Assembly: GCA_020634755.1 (NCBI GenBank)
Contig: JACKBC010000065.1
Span: 1 to 29,900 of the forward strand
Direction of reading: 5' to 3'
DNA: 29,900 nucleotides
DNA from: Caldilineaceae bacterium
GTDB taxonomy: Bacteria; Chloroflexota; Anaerolineae; Caldilineales; Caldilineaceae
A model generated the notes under the pieces. The model searched no databases. It had not been told where the DNA came from and saw only the letters and a list, made by a program, of their open reading frames with translations. Shown piece by piece: positions 1-8,183 of the stretch; positions within the stretch are counted from its first letter, which is position 1, and each line of letters begins with the position of its first letter. The position numbers and the translations under genes are program-made.

Positions 1-1
1 G

Positions 2-961
2 ATGCCCTTCTGGATGAATTGTCTGCTGCGTATGGTGCAATGGTATGGCGCAGACGCACGCGCGGTCAGCGAGGCAATTTGGCCAGAGAGTCGCTGGCTC
101 TTGCCGCGCATCCCTGCCGCGCGGTTGCCAGCTGCCGCATTGACCTTGGCGCTGACGAACGCAGCCTCAGCGCACACATCAATAGAGGCAGAAATAGAGG
201 CAGACGCGTCGCCGTCAATTGCGCCCCAAACGGTAGCCAATGCCATCACATTGCGCAGCGGCTGGACAAGTGCGGATCTCTTGGCGCTGGTTGGCCTGAG
301 TCGCAGCGGGATGAGCCATTTGCACAATGATGGCGGCCACTTGATTCTGGGCTGGCAAAGGCGCTTTTGGATCACCGACCCGGGCTATCAGCAATATCGT
401 CCTGGTGCGGAACGCGATTTTACAATAGGCATGGCCGCGCATAATGCGCCGGTGATAGGTGAAATTTTTCAGAGCAGGCGCGGCGTACAGCTGCTTGACC
501 TCACCACCGTAGCGCCGGGGCGCTATCGGGTGGCGCTTGATTTGACCCGCTGTTATGAAGGGCTGGCCGAAGCAGCGCAAGTGCAGCGCACCATCTACTT
601 TGAGGCCAATGGCCCCCAAAAGGGACCGCTTCTTCTCGTGCGCGATGCTTTGTCTGGCTTGGCCGCAGAGACCTTAATCCGCACCCACTGGTTGGCGGGG
701 GCGCACCTGGCCTGGTCCTTTGTGGATGGCTGGGCGCGGTTGAGCGACGGAGACCATGCGCTTTGGATTGGGACGCTGCCCGGTGAGATTGACGCCATGA
801 TGATGGAGCGCCATGACGGCAGCCGCGGCCCGCTGACGCTTGTGCACCAAGCGCCCACAACGGCAGATGGTTGCCGCTGGTGGATATTTTGCACCGATCC
901 GGAACTTGGGTGGACGCCACCACGGCTTTCGCAAATTTCCTGGCCCCCAATGGAGACCTGA
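2..961 (+). CDS. Heparinase II/III-like protein, C-terminal part (5' truncated by window)
   Basis: This is the C-terminal part of a polysaccharide-lyase-type protein. About residues 85-155 match the start of the heparinase II/III beta-sandwich domain: SHLHNDGGHLILGW near residues 105-118 corresponds to the usual HxHxD region, followed by a WITDPGYQQY strand and the MAAHNAPVIGE segment that corresponds to the family's STAAHNTVxVDG motif. A proline/alanine-rich stretch precedes it. The frame is open at the first bases and the alpha/alpha toroid half expected in this family is absent, so the gene almost certainly starts upstream and the ATG at position 2 is probably internal. The family eliminates or binds uronate-containing glycans; the substrate is unknown here. 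It is followed by a 400-bp gap before the importer operon on the same strand, which fits a glycan-utilisation locus. Confidence 0.72.
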   Translation: MPFWMNCLLRMVQWYGADARAVSEAIWPESRWLLPRIPAARLPAAALTLALTNAASAHTSIEAEIEADASPSIAPQTVANAITLRSGWTSADLLALVGLSRSGMSHLHNDGGHLILGWQRRFWITDPGYQQYRPGAERDFTIGMAAHNAPVIGEIFQSRRGVQLLDLTTVAPGRYRVALDLTRCYEGLAEAAQVQRTIYFEANGPQKGPLLLVRDALSGLAAETLIRTHWLAGAHLAWSFVDGWARLSDGDHALWIGTLPGEIDAMMMERHDGSRGPLTLVHQAPTTADGCRWWIFCTDPELGWTPPRLSQISWPPMET

Positions 962-1050
962 TGTAAATATCCAAATATAGCGTATTTTCGTGTTATTTAA
1001 CTGAGAGGTGTGCTTCCTTCTCTACTCGAGTGAGCTATGTTGGTTGACCC

Positions 1051-1118
1051 GTGTGTAACGCACTGAACACTCCTGCGGCTGTTATTCAGATGTTTTTTCG
1101 GGTCAGTGCGATACACAC
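1051..1118. promoter_or_regulatory. Imperfect inverted repeat upstream of the binding-protein gene
   Basis: The arm gtgtgtaacgcactga (1051-1066) is the reverse complement of tcagtgcgatacacac (1103-1118) with a single mismatch, separated by 36 bases. It could be a cruciform, an RNA stem or a pair of operator half-sites. It is not followed by a T-tract, so it does not look like an intrinsic terminator of the preceding gene. Confidence 0.5.
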
Positions 1119-1258
1119 TTGCCATCTCCCCTCGAATGAATACGAATGCACACCCCTTATTGCGCTGGTTCAAGGAATATCTGAATAGCTGTGTTTATTT
1201 TTTGGGGCTTTTCCCATTTTTGTTTATAGCTGTTTTCGGGAGATAGTCTCAATCAGAC

Positions 1259-1340
1259 ACGACTTATGCAGCGTCCGTGGCTCGCTGGGGAGAAATAGTT
1301 GGCTGACTCGGCAGCTTTTACGTCCGCTTGCGTAAGTCCT
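1259..1340 (+). promoter_or_regulatory. 82-bp quasi-palindromic element, copy 1 (shared with 27046-27129)
   Basis: The left arm gacttatgcagcgtccg (1261-1277) and the right arm cgtccgcttgcgtaagtc (1321-1338) form an imperfect inverted repeat. The first 22 bases match 19 of 22 bases at 27046-27067. The centre (1291-1312) matches 17 of 22 bases at 27079-27100, and both copies end in taagtcct. It ends 21 bp before the binding-protein start codon and just ahead of its ribosome binding site. It is likely a regulator-binding region or a structured 5' leader; a small mobile repeat is the alternative. Confidence 0.55.
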
Positions 1341-1361
1341 ATCAAATTAGAGGAGAAAACA

Positions 1362-3395
1362 ATGCACAAAAAACAAACTTTTTGGCGCGGGGTGGCCTAT
1401 GCGTTTTTGTTGGCCACGCTCGTCGCGATGCTGAGCGCTTGTGGCGCCACTGCGCCACCGCCTGCAGAACCATCGGCCAATGATGCGCCGGCGGCAGATG
1501 AAGCCGCGGACACCGCCAGCGCCGATACAGAGAGCGCAGATACGGAAAGTGCGGAAAGCAGCAGTGACGACGCAATGGCGTCGGACACGTCCGCACAAGA
1601 ATCACCCATGCTGGCGGAAATGGTTGCCGCTGGTGAATTGCCCCCGCTGGATGAGCGTCTGCCCGTCAACCCGGTGGTGGTGGAAGTGATTGAAGAGTTG
1701 GGTACGTACGGCGGTACGTGGGACATGGCCGTTACCGGTCAGGCTGACGCCAACGGCGCTACCAGCTATTCTCACGAGCCGTGGGTCATCTATGACGACA
1801 CCTGCTCCGAGTGGAAACCCAATTTGGCCGAAGCGGTCGAGATTTCCGACGATGGTAAAACCTTTACCTTTACCATTCGTGAAGGCCACAAATGGTCTGA
1901 TGGTGAACCTTTCACTACCGAAGATATTATGTTTTGGTATGAAGGCATTGCCATGAATCCCGAAGTCAGCCCATCACCGCCCAATATTCTCATGGCGGGT
2001 GGCGAACCGGCTGTCATTGAGGCCATCGACGATTATACGTTCTCCGTTACCTTTGCCGAGCCCAATGGCCTCTTCCTGCCGGATCTAGCCTTTGTCTTTG
2101 GCGACAATATTCAGACCTATCCGGCACACTATCTCAAGCAGTTCCATGCCGACTATGCAGATGCCGATGCATTGGCCGCGCTGGTGGAAGAAGGCGGCTT
2201 TGAGGATTGGGTACAGTTAATTAGCGCCAAGTTGGATGCCAATGTGGCGACCAATCCCGACATGCCGACCCTACGGGCGTGGAAGCTCACCGATATTGGC
2301 CCGCCCTGGATTTTTGAGCGCAATCCCTACTACTACAAGGTTGATACCGCGGGTCGCCAATTGCCCTATATTGACCAATGGCGTTTGCAAGCCGTGGAAG
2401 ATGGCCAAATGGTCACGCTGAAGGCCATTGCTGGCGAATTGAGCTATCAGGCCCGCAGCGTCTCTTTTACCGATTTGCCGCTCTATATGCAGAATCAGGA
2501 CCAAGGCGACTATCGGGTCATCAAAGCGCCGACCGAGCATCCGCTGGGGCTGACCATCTTTCCCAACCAGAATTACGCCGGTGATGATGAATTCATGAAG
2601 GGCTTACTCGAGGACATTCGTTTCCGCAAGGCGCTCAACCTGGCCATTGACCGTGATGAGCTGAATGAGCTGATCTATTTGGGTGAGAATGGTGATGTGG
2701 CCGATGCCTTCCCGCTGTTGGCCGATGAGCCTGAACTCTTTGCGCATTTGACCTACGATCCTGACGCCGCAAAGGCGCTTTTGGACGAAATCGGCTTGGA
2801 AACAGACAGCAATGGCATGCGCTTAAATCCCGATGGTGATCCCATTGTGTTGAGCCTGGATGTCTTCTCTGGTCAATCCTATATGGATGGTTCGCAACTT
2901 GTGGCCAGCTACTGGGAAGAGATCGGGTTGCAGACCTCGCTGGAAGAGATCAGCTATGACCTGTGGTGGCCGCGCATCGACTCCTTTGAATATCCGATGA
3001 CGGCATATGTAAAAGACAGCATTGGCGGTCTGGCCCGCTATGTCTATCTGCGTTCCTATGCGCCTGTTTCCAGCAGCAGCTATTGGGGTCCGGCCTGGGG
3101 TACTTGGTACCAGAGCGGCGGTACAGAAGGAACCGAACCGCCGGCAGACAGCCCGGCTCGCAAAGCGCAAGAACTCTTTGATGAGGCCAAGGTGACTGTT
3201 GATTCGGCCCGCCAGCTGGAAATTCTGGCCGAGATTGAGCGGTTGGACCTGGAAAACGTGTGGGAGGTCCTCACAGTTGGGACTGGCTCTAACATTAAGA
3301 TTGTCAAGAACAACTTCCGCAACGTACCAGACGTGAATTATTGTGTGCTCTACGATTCCGACGCGTGGGCAGAGCAATATTTCATTGCGCAGTAG
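1362..3395 (+). CDS. ABC transporter substrate-binding lipoprotein, Opp/Dpp type (SBP family 5)
   Basis: This is the extracytoplasmic binding protein of the importer encoded downstream. The start at 1362 is chosen because aggagaaa lies just before it and because it opens a lipoprotein signal peptide: MHKKQ, a hydrophobic stretch, then the lipobox LSAC with Cys27 as the lipidated residue. Residues about 28-75 form a low-complexity Ala/Ser/Asp/Glu tether. The rest (about 600 residues) is a SBP_bac_5 fold, with GKTFTFTIREGHKWSDGEPF near residues 165-185 and RKALNLAIDRDELNELIY in the second lobe. The family binds peptides or, often in thermophiles and Chloroflexota, oligosaccharides. Neighbouring glycan enzymes make an oligosaccharide more likely here (inference). 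At 677 residues it is at the long end of the family. A long perfect hairpin follows the stop codon. Confidence 0.93.
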   Translation: MHKKQTFWRGVAYAFLLATLVAMLSACGATAPPPAEPSANDAPAADEAADTASADTESADTESAESSSDDAMASDTSAQESPMLAEMVAAGELPPLDERLPVNPVVVEVIEELGTYGGTWDMAVTGQADANGATSYSHEPWVIYDDTCSEWKPNLAEAVEISDDGKTFTFTIREGHKWSDGEPFTTEDIMFWYEGIAMNPEVSPSPPNILMAGGEPAVIEAIDDYTFSVTFAEPNGLFLPDLAFVFGDNIQTYPAHYLKQFHADYADADALAALVEEGGFEDWVQLISAKLDANVATNPDMPTLRAWKLTDIGPPWIFERNPYYYKVDTAGRQLPYIDQWRLQAVEDGQMVTLKAIAGELSYQARSVSFTDLPLYMQNQDQGDYRVIKAPTEHPLGLTIFPNQNYAGDDEFMKGLLEDIRFRKALNLAIDRDELNELIYLGENGDVADAFPLLADEPELFAHLTYDPDAAKALLDEIGLETDSNGMRLNPDGDPIVLSLDVFSGQSYMDGSQLVASYWEEIGLQTSLEEISYDLWWPRIDSFEYPMTAYVKDSIGGLARYVYLRSYAPVSSSSYWGPAWGTWYQSGGTEGTEPPADSPARKAQELFDEAKVTVDSARQLEILAEIERLDLENVWEVLTVGTGSNIKIVKNNFRNVPDVNYCVLYDSDAWAEQYFIAQ

Positions 3396-3407
3396 GTAGT
3401 TTTGTGG

Positions 3408-3449
3408 CAGCATCATACGGTTCCCACGCATGGGAACCGTATGATGCTG
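3408..3449 (+). repeat. Perfect 19-bp stem-loop after the binding-protein gene
   Basis: Bases 3408-3426 pair perfectly with 3431-3449 around the loop cgca. It begins 12 bases after the stop codon and precedes the permease gene by about 60 bases. There is no T-run after it, so it is more likely an mRNA-stabilising or processing structure, or a partial terminator/attenuator, than a full intrinsic terminator. Its right end overlaps the first unit of the adjacent tandem repeat. Confidence 0.75.
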
Positions 3450-3502
3450 TACGAAAAGTGCTGTACGAAAAGTGCTGTACGAAAAGTGCTGTACGAAAAG
3501 TA
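3447..3502 (+). repeat. Four tandem copies of a 14-bp unit
   Basis: The unit ctgtacgaaaagtg starts at 3447, 3461, 3475 and 3489. The first three copies are identical and the last ends in gta instead of gtg. The array lies directly upstream of the permease start at 3513, and the last copy runs into its aagg ribosome binding site. Replication slippage would explain it; it changes spacing between the hairpin and the permease gene. Confidence 0.9.
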
Positions 3503-3512
3503 AGGTCACACT

Positions 3513-4511
3513 ATGGCAAGATACATTGTTCAACGCCTGCTCTATGCAATTCCAACCCTCATTATGATTTCGCTGGTCTCCTTTGCGATTATCGAGCTGC
3601 CGCCTGGGGATTATCTGAGTAGCTACATTGCAAAGCTGGAGCAACAGGGTTCACGCGTCAGCCAATCCGAGCTGGAGGCATTGCAGCAGCGTTATGGTCT
3701 CAACCAACCGGTCTACGTGCGCTACTGGAAGTGGATCAGCAACTTTGTGCGCGGCGATATGGGCATGTCCTTTGAGTGGAATCGACCCGTCAAAGATCTG
3801 GTTATGGAGCGCATTGGGCTAACCGCGCTGATCTCACTTTTAAGTACGCTCTTTATTTGGGCGGTGGCGCTGCCCATTGGCATCTATTCGGCCACCCACC
3901 AATATTCGCTGAGCGATTACCTCTTTACCTTTATTGGCTTTTTGGGCGTGGGCATCCCCGATTTTTTGTTGGCGCTGGTCATCCTCTGGTGGGCATGGAG
4001 CACCTTTGGCGTCAACCTGGGCGGTCTTTATGGCCCCGAATTTATCGGCGAGCCGTGGACCTGGCCCAAAGTGATGGAAGTGGTCAAGCGCATTTGGGTG
4101 CCCATGGTGATCATCGGCACGGCGGGCACCGCCGGCATGATCCGCACCATGCGCGCCAACCTGCTCGATGAGCTGCCGCAACCCTATGTGGAGTCGGCGC
4201 GCGCCAGCGGCCTTTCCGAAACAGAGACCGTGCTCAAGTATCCGGTGCGTATTGCCCTCAGCCCCTTTGTCAGCACGGTGGGCTGGATGCTGCCTGGGTT
4301 GATCTCGGGCACGACCATTGTGGCTATTGTGCTGAGCCTGCCCACTACCGGTCCGCTCTTGCTCAAGGCGCTGCTCTCGCAGGATATGTATCTGGCTGCG
4401 TCATTTATCATGTTGCTCAGCATCCTAACCGTCATCGGCACGCTGGTTTCCGATATTCTGCTCGTGCTTGTCGATCCGCGCATCCGCTTTGACGATGTGC
4501 AAGCCGGTTGA
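3513..4511 (+). CDS. ABC transporter permease, DppB/OppB-like
   Basis: This is an integral membrane subunit of the Opp/Dpp-type importer. The 332-residue protein starts with the typical MARYIVQRLLYAIPTL and has hydrophobic segments near residues 9-29, 101-125, 137-163, 194-212, 253-276 and 295-320, the usual six-helix BPD_transp_1 arrangement. The extracellular stretch after helix 1 contains LQQRYGLNQPVYVRYWKW, a hallmark of this family. The cytoplasmic coupling (EAA-like) segment is YVESARASGLSE near residues 225-236. The start is supported by aagg about 8 bases upstream. It sits between the binding protein and the second permease, all in the same direction. Confidence 0.93.
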   Translation: MARYIVQRLLYAIPTLIMISLVSFAIIELPPGDYLSSYIAKLEQQGSRVSQSELEALQQRYGLNQPVYVRYWKWISNFVRGDMGMSFEWNRPVKDLVMERIGLTALISLLSTLFIWAVALPIGIYSATHQYSLSDYLFTFIGFLGVGIPDFLLALVILWWAWSTFGVNLGGLYGPEFIGEPWTWPKVMEVVKRIWVPMVIIGTAGTAGMIRTMRANLLDELPQPYVESARASGLSETETVLKYPVRIALSPFVSTVGWMLPGLISGTTIVAIVLSLPTTGPLLLKALLSQDMYLAASFIMLLSILTVIGTLVSDILLVLVDPRIRFDDVQAG

Positions 4512-4555
4512 TTTGATTCGCGTTGGACCTATGCATACCTAACTGATTGCCTGTA

Positions 4556-4644
4556 AATTCGGTTGTACCCCATGGGGCAAAGAATTTGCGAAACGTGTGA
4601 ATCCGGTTGTACCCAATAGGACAGAGAATTTACAAAACCTGTGA
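4556..4644 (+). repeat. Imperfect tandem duplication of about 45 bp
   Basis: Copy 1 (4556-4600) and copy 2 (4600-4644) share the order cggttgtaccc, then agaattt, then aaac, then gtga. Copy 2 ends in gtgaggagag, which supplies the ribosome binding site of the next permease, so the duplication placed or preserved the translation signal. It fills most of the gap between the two permease genes. Confidence 0.8.
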
Positions 4645-4653
4645 GGAGAGCCA

Positions 4654-5832
4654 ATGTCATTGTTGAGCAGACCGGCTGGAAACAAAAAAGTACCCATCCC
4701 TGTGCCTGAAGAAAAGCTCAAAGAGGGAACACCCAAAGAGCAGGTCTTTGTTGCTTCACAGTGGCAGCTCATGTGGTGGCGTTTTCGCAAACACCACCTG
4801 GCCATCCTGGGCACCTCGCTGATTGCGGTCTTTTATCTGCTGGCCATTTTCTGCGAGTTTTTGTCTCCATATGATCCCAATGCCTTTGAACGGCGCTATA
4901 CCTTTGTTCCGCCGCAGGCCATCCACTTTTTCCACGAAGGCGTCTGGGAAGGTCCTTTTATTTATGGCTTGGAGCGCGCGCGCGATCCGGAAACCTATCT
5001 CATAACCTATCAGCCCGATACGGAAGTGCGCTATCCCGTAGAATTTTTTGTCCAGGGCGATTCCTATAAGATGTGGGGTCTTTTGGAAAGCAGCCGCCAC
5101 CTCTTTGGCTTGTCCAGTGATGTCAACGCACGGGGCTTACGCATCTATCTCTTGGGGACCGACCGCTTGGGGCGCGACATGTTTTCGCGGGTTTTGTATG
5201 GCGCCCGCATTTCGCTTTCCATTGGGCTGATTGGTGTATTTCTGAGCTTTGTCATCGGCATTTTCATGGGCGGGATCTCCGGCTATTTTGGCGGCATGCC
5301 CGATCTGATCATTCAGCGCATTATTGAGTTTCTGCGCTCGATTCCCACCATTCCGCTGTGGATGGGGCTGAGCGCGGCGCTGCCCCGCGATTGGTCATCG
5401 CTGCAGCGCTATTTTGCCATTGTGCTGCTGCTTTCCTTGATTGGCTGGACGGGGCTGGCCCGTGTGGTGCGCGGCCGTTTTCTGGCTGTGCGCGAAGAGG
5501 ATTATGTAACGGCGGCGCTGCTGCAAAACGCCAGCGAGGCGCGCATTATTCTGCGCCACATGTTGCCCTCCTTTTTCAGCTACATCATCGCTTCGCTCAC
5601 CCTAGCCATTCCCGGCATGATCTTGGGTGAAACCAGCCTTTCGTTTCTCGGCTTAGGTTTGCGGCCACCCATTATCAGTTGGGGCGTGTTGTTGCAAGAG
5701 GCGCAGAATTTACAGACCGTGGCCCTGGCGCCGTGGCTGCTCATCCCCGCCATCTTTGTGGTCATCGCTATACTCTCATTCAACTTTATGGGCGATGGCC
5801 TACGCGATGCCGCCGATCCCTACAAGCGGTAG
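4654..5832 (+). CDS. ABC transporter permease, DppC/OppC-like
   Basis: This is the second membrane subunit of the importer. The start is supported by gaggagag about 6 bases upstream. An N-terminal cytoplasmic region of about 45 residues precedes the first membrane helix (about residues 49-70). LLGTDRLGRDMFSRVLYGAR (about 166-185) is the family signature before the permease core, and the coupling segment is DYVTAALLQNASE (about 284-296). The C-terminal SFNFMGDGLRDAADPYKR is also typical. At 392 residues it is longer than ordinary DppC (about 300) because about 100 residues of soluble sequence separate helix 1 from the TDRLGRD motif; some oligosaccharide-type systems in this superfamily have a similar insert (recalled, not checked). 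A short hairpin (acaccg/cggtgt, 5906-5920) lies in the gap that follows. Confidence 0.93.
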   Translation: MSLLSRPAGNKKVPIPVPEEKLKEGTPKEQVFVASQWQLMWWRFRKHHLAILGTSLIAVFYLLAIFCEFLSPYDPNAFERRYTFVPPQAIHFFHEGVWEGPFIYGLERARDPETYLITYQPDTEVRYPVEFFVQGDSYKMWGLLESSRHLFGLSSDVNARGLRIYLLGTDRLGRDMFSRVLYGARISLSIGLIGVFLSFVIGIFMGGISGYFGGMPDLIIQRIIEFLRSIPTIPLWMGLSAALPRDWSSLQRYFAIVLLLSLIGWTGLARVVRGRFLAVREEDYVTAALLQNASEARIILRHMLPSFFSYIIASLTLAIPGMILGETSLSFLGLGLRPPIISWGVLLQEAQNLQTVALAPWLLIPAIFVVIAILSFNFMGDGLRDAADPYKR

Positions 5833-5945
5833 GACAGAATCAGTAGATCGCAAAAGCAAGAGACGGGGCTGGATTCACCAATCGAGACCGACGCCTGTAT
5901 CGCCAACACCGTTGCGGTGTACAGAGAATAGGTAGACTGATACGT

Positions 5946-6998
5946 ATGGCAAACGATGAAATTCTGTTGGATGTAAAAGGGCTCAAGACCCAATTTGCGC
6001 TGGAAGAAGGGACGGTGCGCGCCGTTGATGGCGTGGATTTTACCGTTAAGCGCGGCAAAACGCTCTGTGTCGTTGGCGAGAGTGGCTGTGGCAAAAGCGT
6101 AACGGCGCGGGCCATACTGGGCATTGTGCCCAGCCCGGGCAAAGTGGTGGATGGGCAAATGCTCTTTTACAAAGAGGACGAAAATGGCTCAGTCCGGCCC
6201 ATCGATTTGGCTACGCTGCGCCCCAACGGCCAGGAGATCCGCTCGATCCGTGGGGCCGAAATTTCTATGGTTTTTCAAGAGCCGATGACTTCGTTTTCCC
6301 CAGTGTATAAAATCGGCCACCAGATTCGCGAGCCGATTCTGATTCATCAGCAGGTGAGCAAGGCCGAAGCGCGCGAAATAGCCATCGACATGTTGCGTCG
6401 CTGTGGTCTACCGCGCCCCGAGCGCGTATTTGACCAGTATCCGTGGGAACTGTCCGGGGGCATGCGTCAACGCGCCATGATCGCACGGGCGCTGGTCTGC
6501 CGCCCCAGCCTGCTCATTGCCGATGAACCGACCACGGCGCTGGACGTGACCACCGAGACGCAAATTCTGGAATTGATGAAAGAATTGCAAGACGAGCTGG
6601 GCATGGCCATCCTCTTTATCACCCATGATCTGGGCGTCGTAGCCGAGGTGGCTGAAGAAGTTATCGTCATGTATCTGGGCAAAGTGGTCGAGCGCGCCGA
6701 CGTTATCTCACTCTTTTACGAAGCCAAGCATCCTTACACCCAGGCGCTATTGCGCTCAATTCCGACCATTTCCAAAGAGCGCCGCCACCGGCTCGACACC
6801 ATCGAAGGCATGGTGCCCGACCCCTACAACGTGCCAAGCGGCTGTCCCTTTCACCCGCGCTGCCCCGCCTTTATGCCCGGCATCTGCGATGTGATCGAGC
6901 CGCCGATTTATGCCCTGGAAAAAGGCCATCTCGCCCGCTGCCATTTATATAACGAGGAGTTGGTTGGCAATGTGATGGATGAGCCCGCCAGCAGTTGA
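5946..6998 (+). CDS. ABC transporter ATP-binding protein, DppD/OppD-like
   Basis: This is one of the two ATPases powering the importer. Visible motifs in order are Walker A GESGCGKS (residues 44-51), the Q-loop in MVFQEPMTSFSP, the signature LSGGMRQR, Walker B LLIADEPTTALD and the switch histidine in FITHDLGVVAEV. The C-terminal extension with PSGCPFHPRCPAF is the oligo/dipeptide-transporter C-terminal domain, which has conserved cysteines. At 350 residues it has normal length. No strong Shine-Dalgarno is visible; aggtag is the best candidate. It is paired with the next gene, separated by a tandem repeat. Confidence 0.94.
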   Translation: MANDEILLDVKGLKTQFALEEGTVRAVDGVDFTVKRGKTLCVVGESGCGKSVTARAILGIVPSPGKVVDGQMLFYKEDENGSVRPIDLATLRPNGQEIRSIRGAEISMVFQEPMTSFSPVYKIGHQIREPILIHQQVSKAEAREIAIDMLRRCGLPRPERVFDQYPWELSGGMRQRAMIARALVCRPSLLIADEPTTALDVTTETQILELMKELQDELGMAILFITHDLGVVAEVAEEVIVMYLGKVVERADVISLFYEAKHPYTQALLRSIPTISKERRHRLDTIEGMVPDPYNVPSGCPFHPRCPAFMPGICDVIEPPIYALEKGHLARCHLYNEELVGNVMDEPASS

Positions 6999-7081
6999 TG
7001 AACATTCATAAATTGATTCGGTAATTATCACCACAGGCTGATGAACATTTATAAATTGTTTCGGTAATAGATGCCACAGGC
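6996..7081 (+). repeat. Two tandem copies of a 43-bp unit
   Basis: Copies 6996-7038 and 7039-7081 share tgatgaacatt, ataaattg, ttcggtaat and ccacaggc with a few substitutions. Copy 1 starts within the stop codon of the preceding ATPase gene. The same core (gttgatga...taaatt...ttcggtaa) recurs at 10086-10117 and, inverted, at about 10222-10254, so this is a small dispersed repeat that was duplicated here. Confidence 0.85.
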
Positions 7082-7140
7082 TATTGCCCATCATCCTGAC
7101 CCGTACGGAATCCATCTAAAACTCAGTGTAAGGAAACCCG

Positions 7141-8160
7141 ATGGCCGAACCCAACGGTAATGTCATTCTTGAAGTACAAGATTTGAAAAAGCATTTTCCC
7201 ATCAAGCGCGGCTTTTTGAACAAAGTGGTGGGCCAGGTCAAGGCGGTCGATGGTGTCTCGTTTCAGGTGCCCACCGGCACTACCTTAGGGTTGGTGGGCG
7301 AAAGTGGGTGTGGCAAGACGACGACCAGCCGCTGCATCTTGCGCGCCATCAGCCCGACTGGCGGCAAGGTGCTCTTCCACGATGAGAAGCTCGGCGTTGT
7401 TGATGTGGTTACGGCGGACAAGGCAACGCTGCGCCAACTGCGCCTCAACATGCAGTTGATCTTCCAGGATCCCTTTTCGTCGCTCAACCCGCGCATGACG
7501 CTGCTCGATATTGTGGGCGAGCCGCTGATCATCAACCGGGTGGCCCGGGGTCGCGCCGTAGAAGAACGGGTGGCCGAGTTGCTGGCCCGCGTTGGCCTGC
7601 GCCCTGAATATATGCGCCGCTATCCCCACGCCTTTAGCGGCGGCCAACGGCAGCGGATTGGCATTGCGCGCGCCCTGGCGCTCAACCCGCGCCTCGTTGT
7701 GGCCGATGAGCCAGTCTCGGCGCTTGATGTTTCGATCCAGGCGCAGACACTGAACCTGCTGCAAGATTTGCAGGCTGAGTTTAATCTTTCCTATATTTTT
7801 GTGGCCCACGATCTGAGCGTCGTGCAACATATCAGCGACAATGTGGCCGTGATGTATGTGGGGCGGCTCGTGGAGTATGCCACCAACGAGGAGCTTTTCT
7901 TCAATCCCAAGCATCCCTATACCGAAGCGCTGCTCTCCTCCGTGCGGCGGCCCGATCCGCTCTCCAAACGCGAACGGATTGTGCTCGAAGGCGATGTACC
8001 CGACCCATCCCATCCGCCGACCGGCTGCTATTTCCACCCCCGGTGCCGCTATGCCAAGGACATTTGTCAAAGCGAAACGCCGCCCCTGCTCGAGGTGTCA
8101 CCGGGCCACATGGCGGCTTGTCACTTTGCGACGGAATTGACGTTGCAAGGGGTTGGCTAA
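7141..8160 (+). CDS. ABC transporter ATP-binding protein, DppF/OppF-like
   Basis: This is the second ATPase of the importer. Motifs are Walker A GESGCGKT (residues 53-60), LIFQDPFSSLNPRMTL (Q-loop and the RMT segment usual in OppF/DppF), the signature FSGGQRQRIGIARAL, Walker B LVVADEPVSALD and FVAHDLSVVQHI. The C-terminal PTGCYFHPRCRYAKDIC is the oligopeptide-transporter tail. The 339-residue length is normal. The start at 7141 is supported by gtaaggaaa 5-13 bases upstream. It completes the five-gene importer; a hairpin and a REP-like element follow. Confidence 0.94.
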   Translation: MAEPNGNVILEVQDLKKHFPIKRGFLNKVVGQVKAVDGVSFQVPTGTTLGLVGESGCGKTTTSRCILRAISPTGGKVLFHDEKLGVVDVVTADKATLRQLRLNMQLIFQDPFSSLNPRMTLLDIVGEPLIINRVARGRAVEERVAELLARVGLRPEYMRRYPHAFSGGQRQRIGIARALALNPRLVVADEPVSALDVSIQAQTLNLLQDLQAEFNLSYIFVAHDLSVVQHISDNVAVMYVGRLVEYATNEELFFNPKHPYTEALLSSVRRPDPLSKRERIVLEGDVPDPSHPPTGCYFHPRCRYAKDICQSETPPLLEVSPGHMAACHFATELTLQGVG

Positions 8161-8161
8161 T

Positions 8162-8183
8162 GGCAGTGGTTGAAACCACTGCC
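8162..8183 (+). terminator. Stem-loop directly after the importer operon (possible terminator)
   Basis: The arm ggcagtggtt (8162-8171) pairs perfectly with aaccactgcc (8174-8183). It starts two bases after the dppF-like stop codon. There is no T-tract, so termination is possible but unproven; it may equally be the flank of the REP-like element that begins here. Confidence 0.4.

Larger units (their letters stand above)
962..1361. other. 400-bp intergenic region before the Opp-type operon
   Basis: No credible gene was seen. It holds a long imperfect inverted repeat (1051-1118) and the 82-bp quasi-palindromic element (1259-1340) that is also found upstream of the second binding-protein gene. 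AT-rich sequence around 1195-1235 is a plausible promoter area, but I could not identify a convincing -35/-10 pair. Confidence 0.6.

Noticed and set aside
1342..1726. Several short minus-strand frames over the lipoprotein linker
   Set aside because: They arise from the low-complexity Ala/Ser/Asp/Glu linker read in other frames.
3447..3502. Possible CRISPR-like array
   Set aside because: The 14-bp units are directly adjacent with no spacers, and no cas genes are present; it is a simple tandem repeat.
2823..3644. 273-codon minus-strand frame across the end of the binding-protein gene and the hairpin/tandem repeat
   Set aside because: It crosses the hairpin and the 14-bp array and repeats a peptide from them (FVQH, YSTF). 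It is antisense to well-supported genes.
7285..8070. 261-codon minus-strand frame opposite the DppF-like ATPase gene
   Set aside because: It is a shadow of a gene with all ABC motifs and shows no protein family features.
8162..8183. Firm intrinsic terminator after the importer operon
   Set aside because: The stem is good but there is no T-tract, so termination is listed only as a possibility. No classical stem plus T-run terminator was found anywhere in the window.
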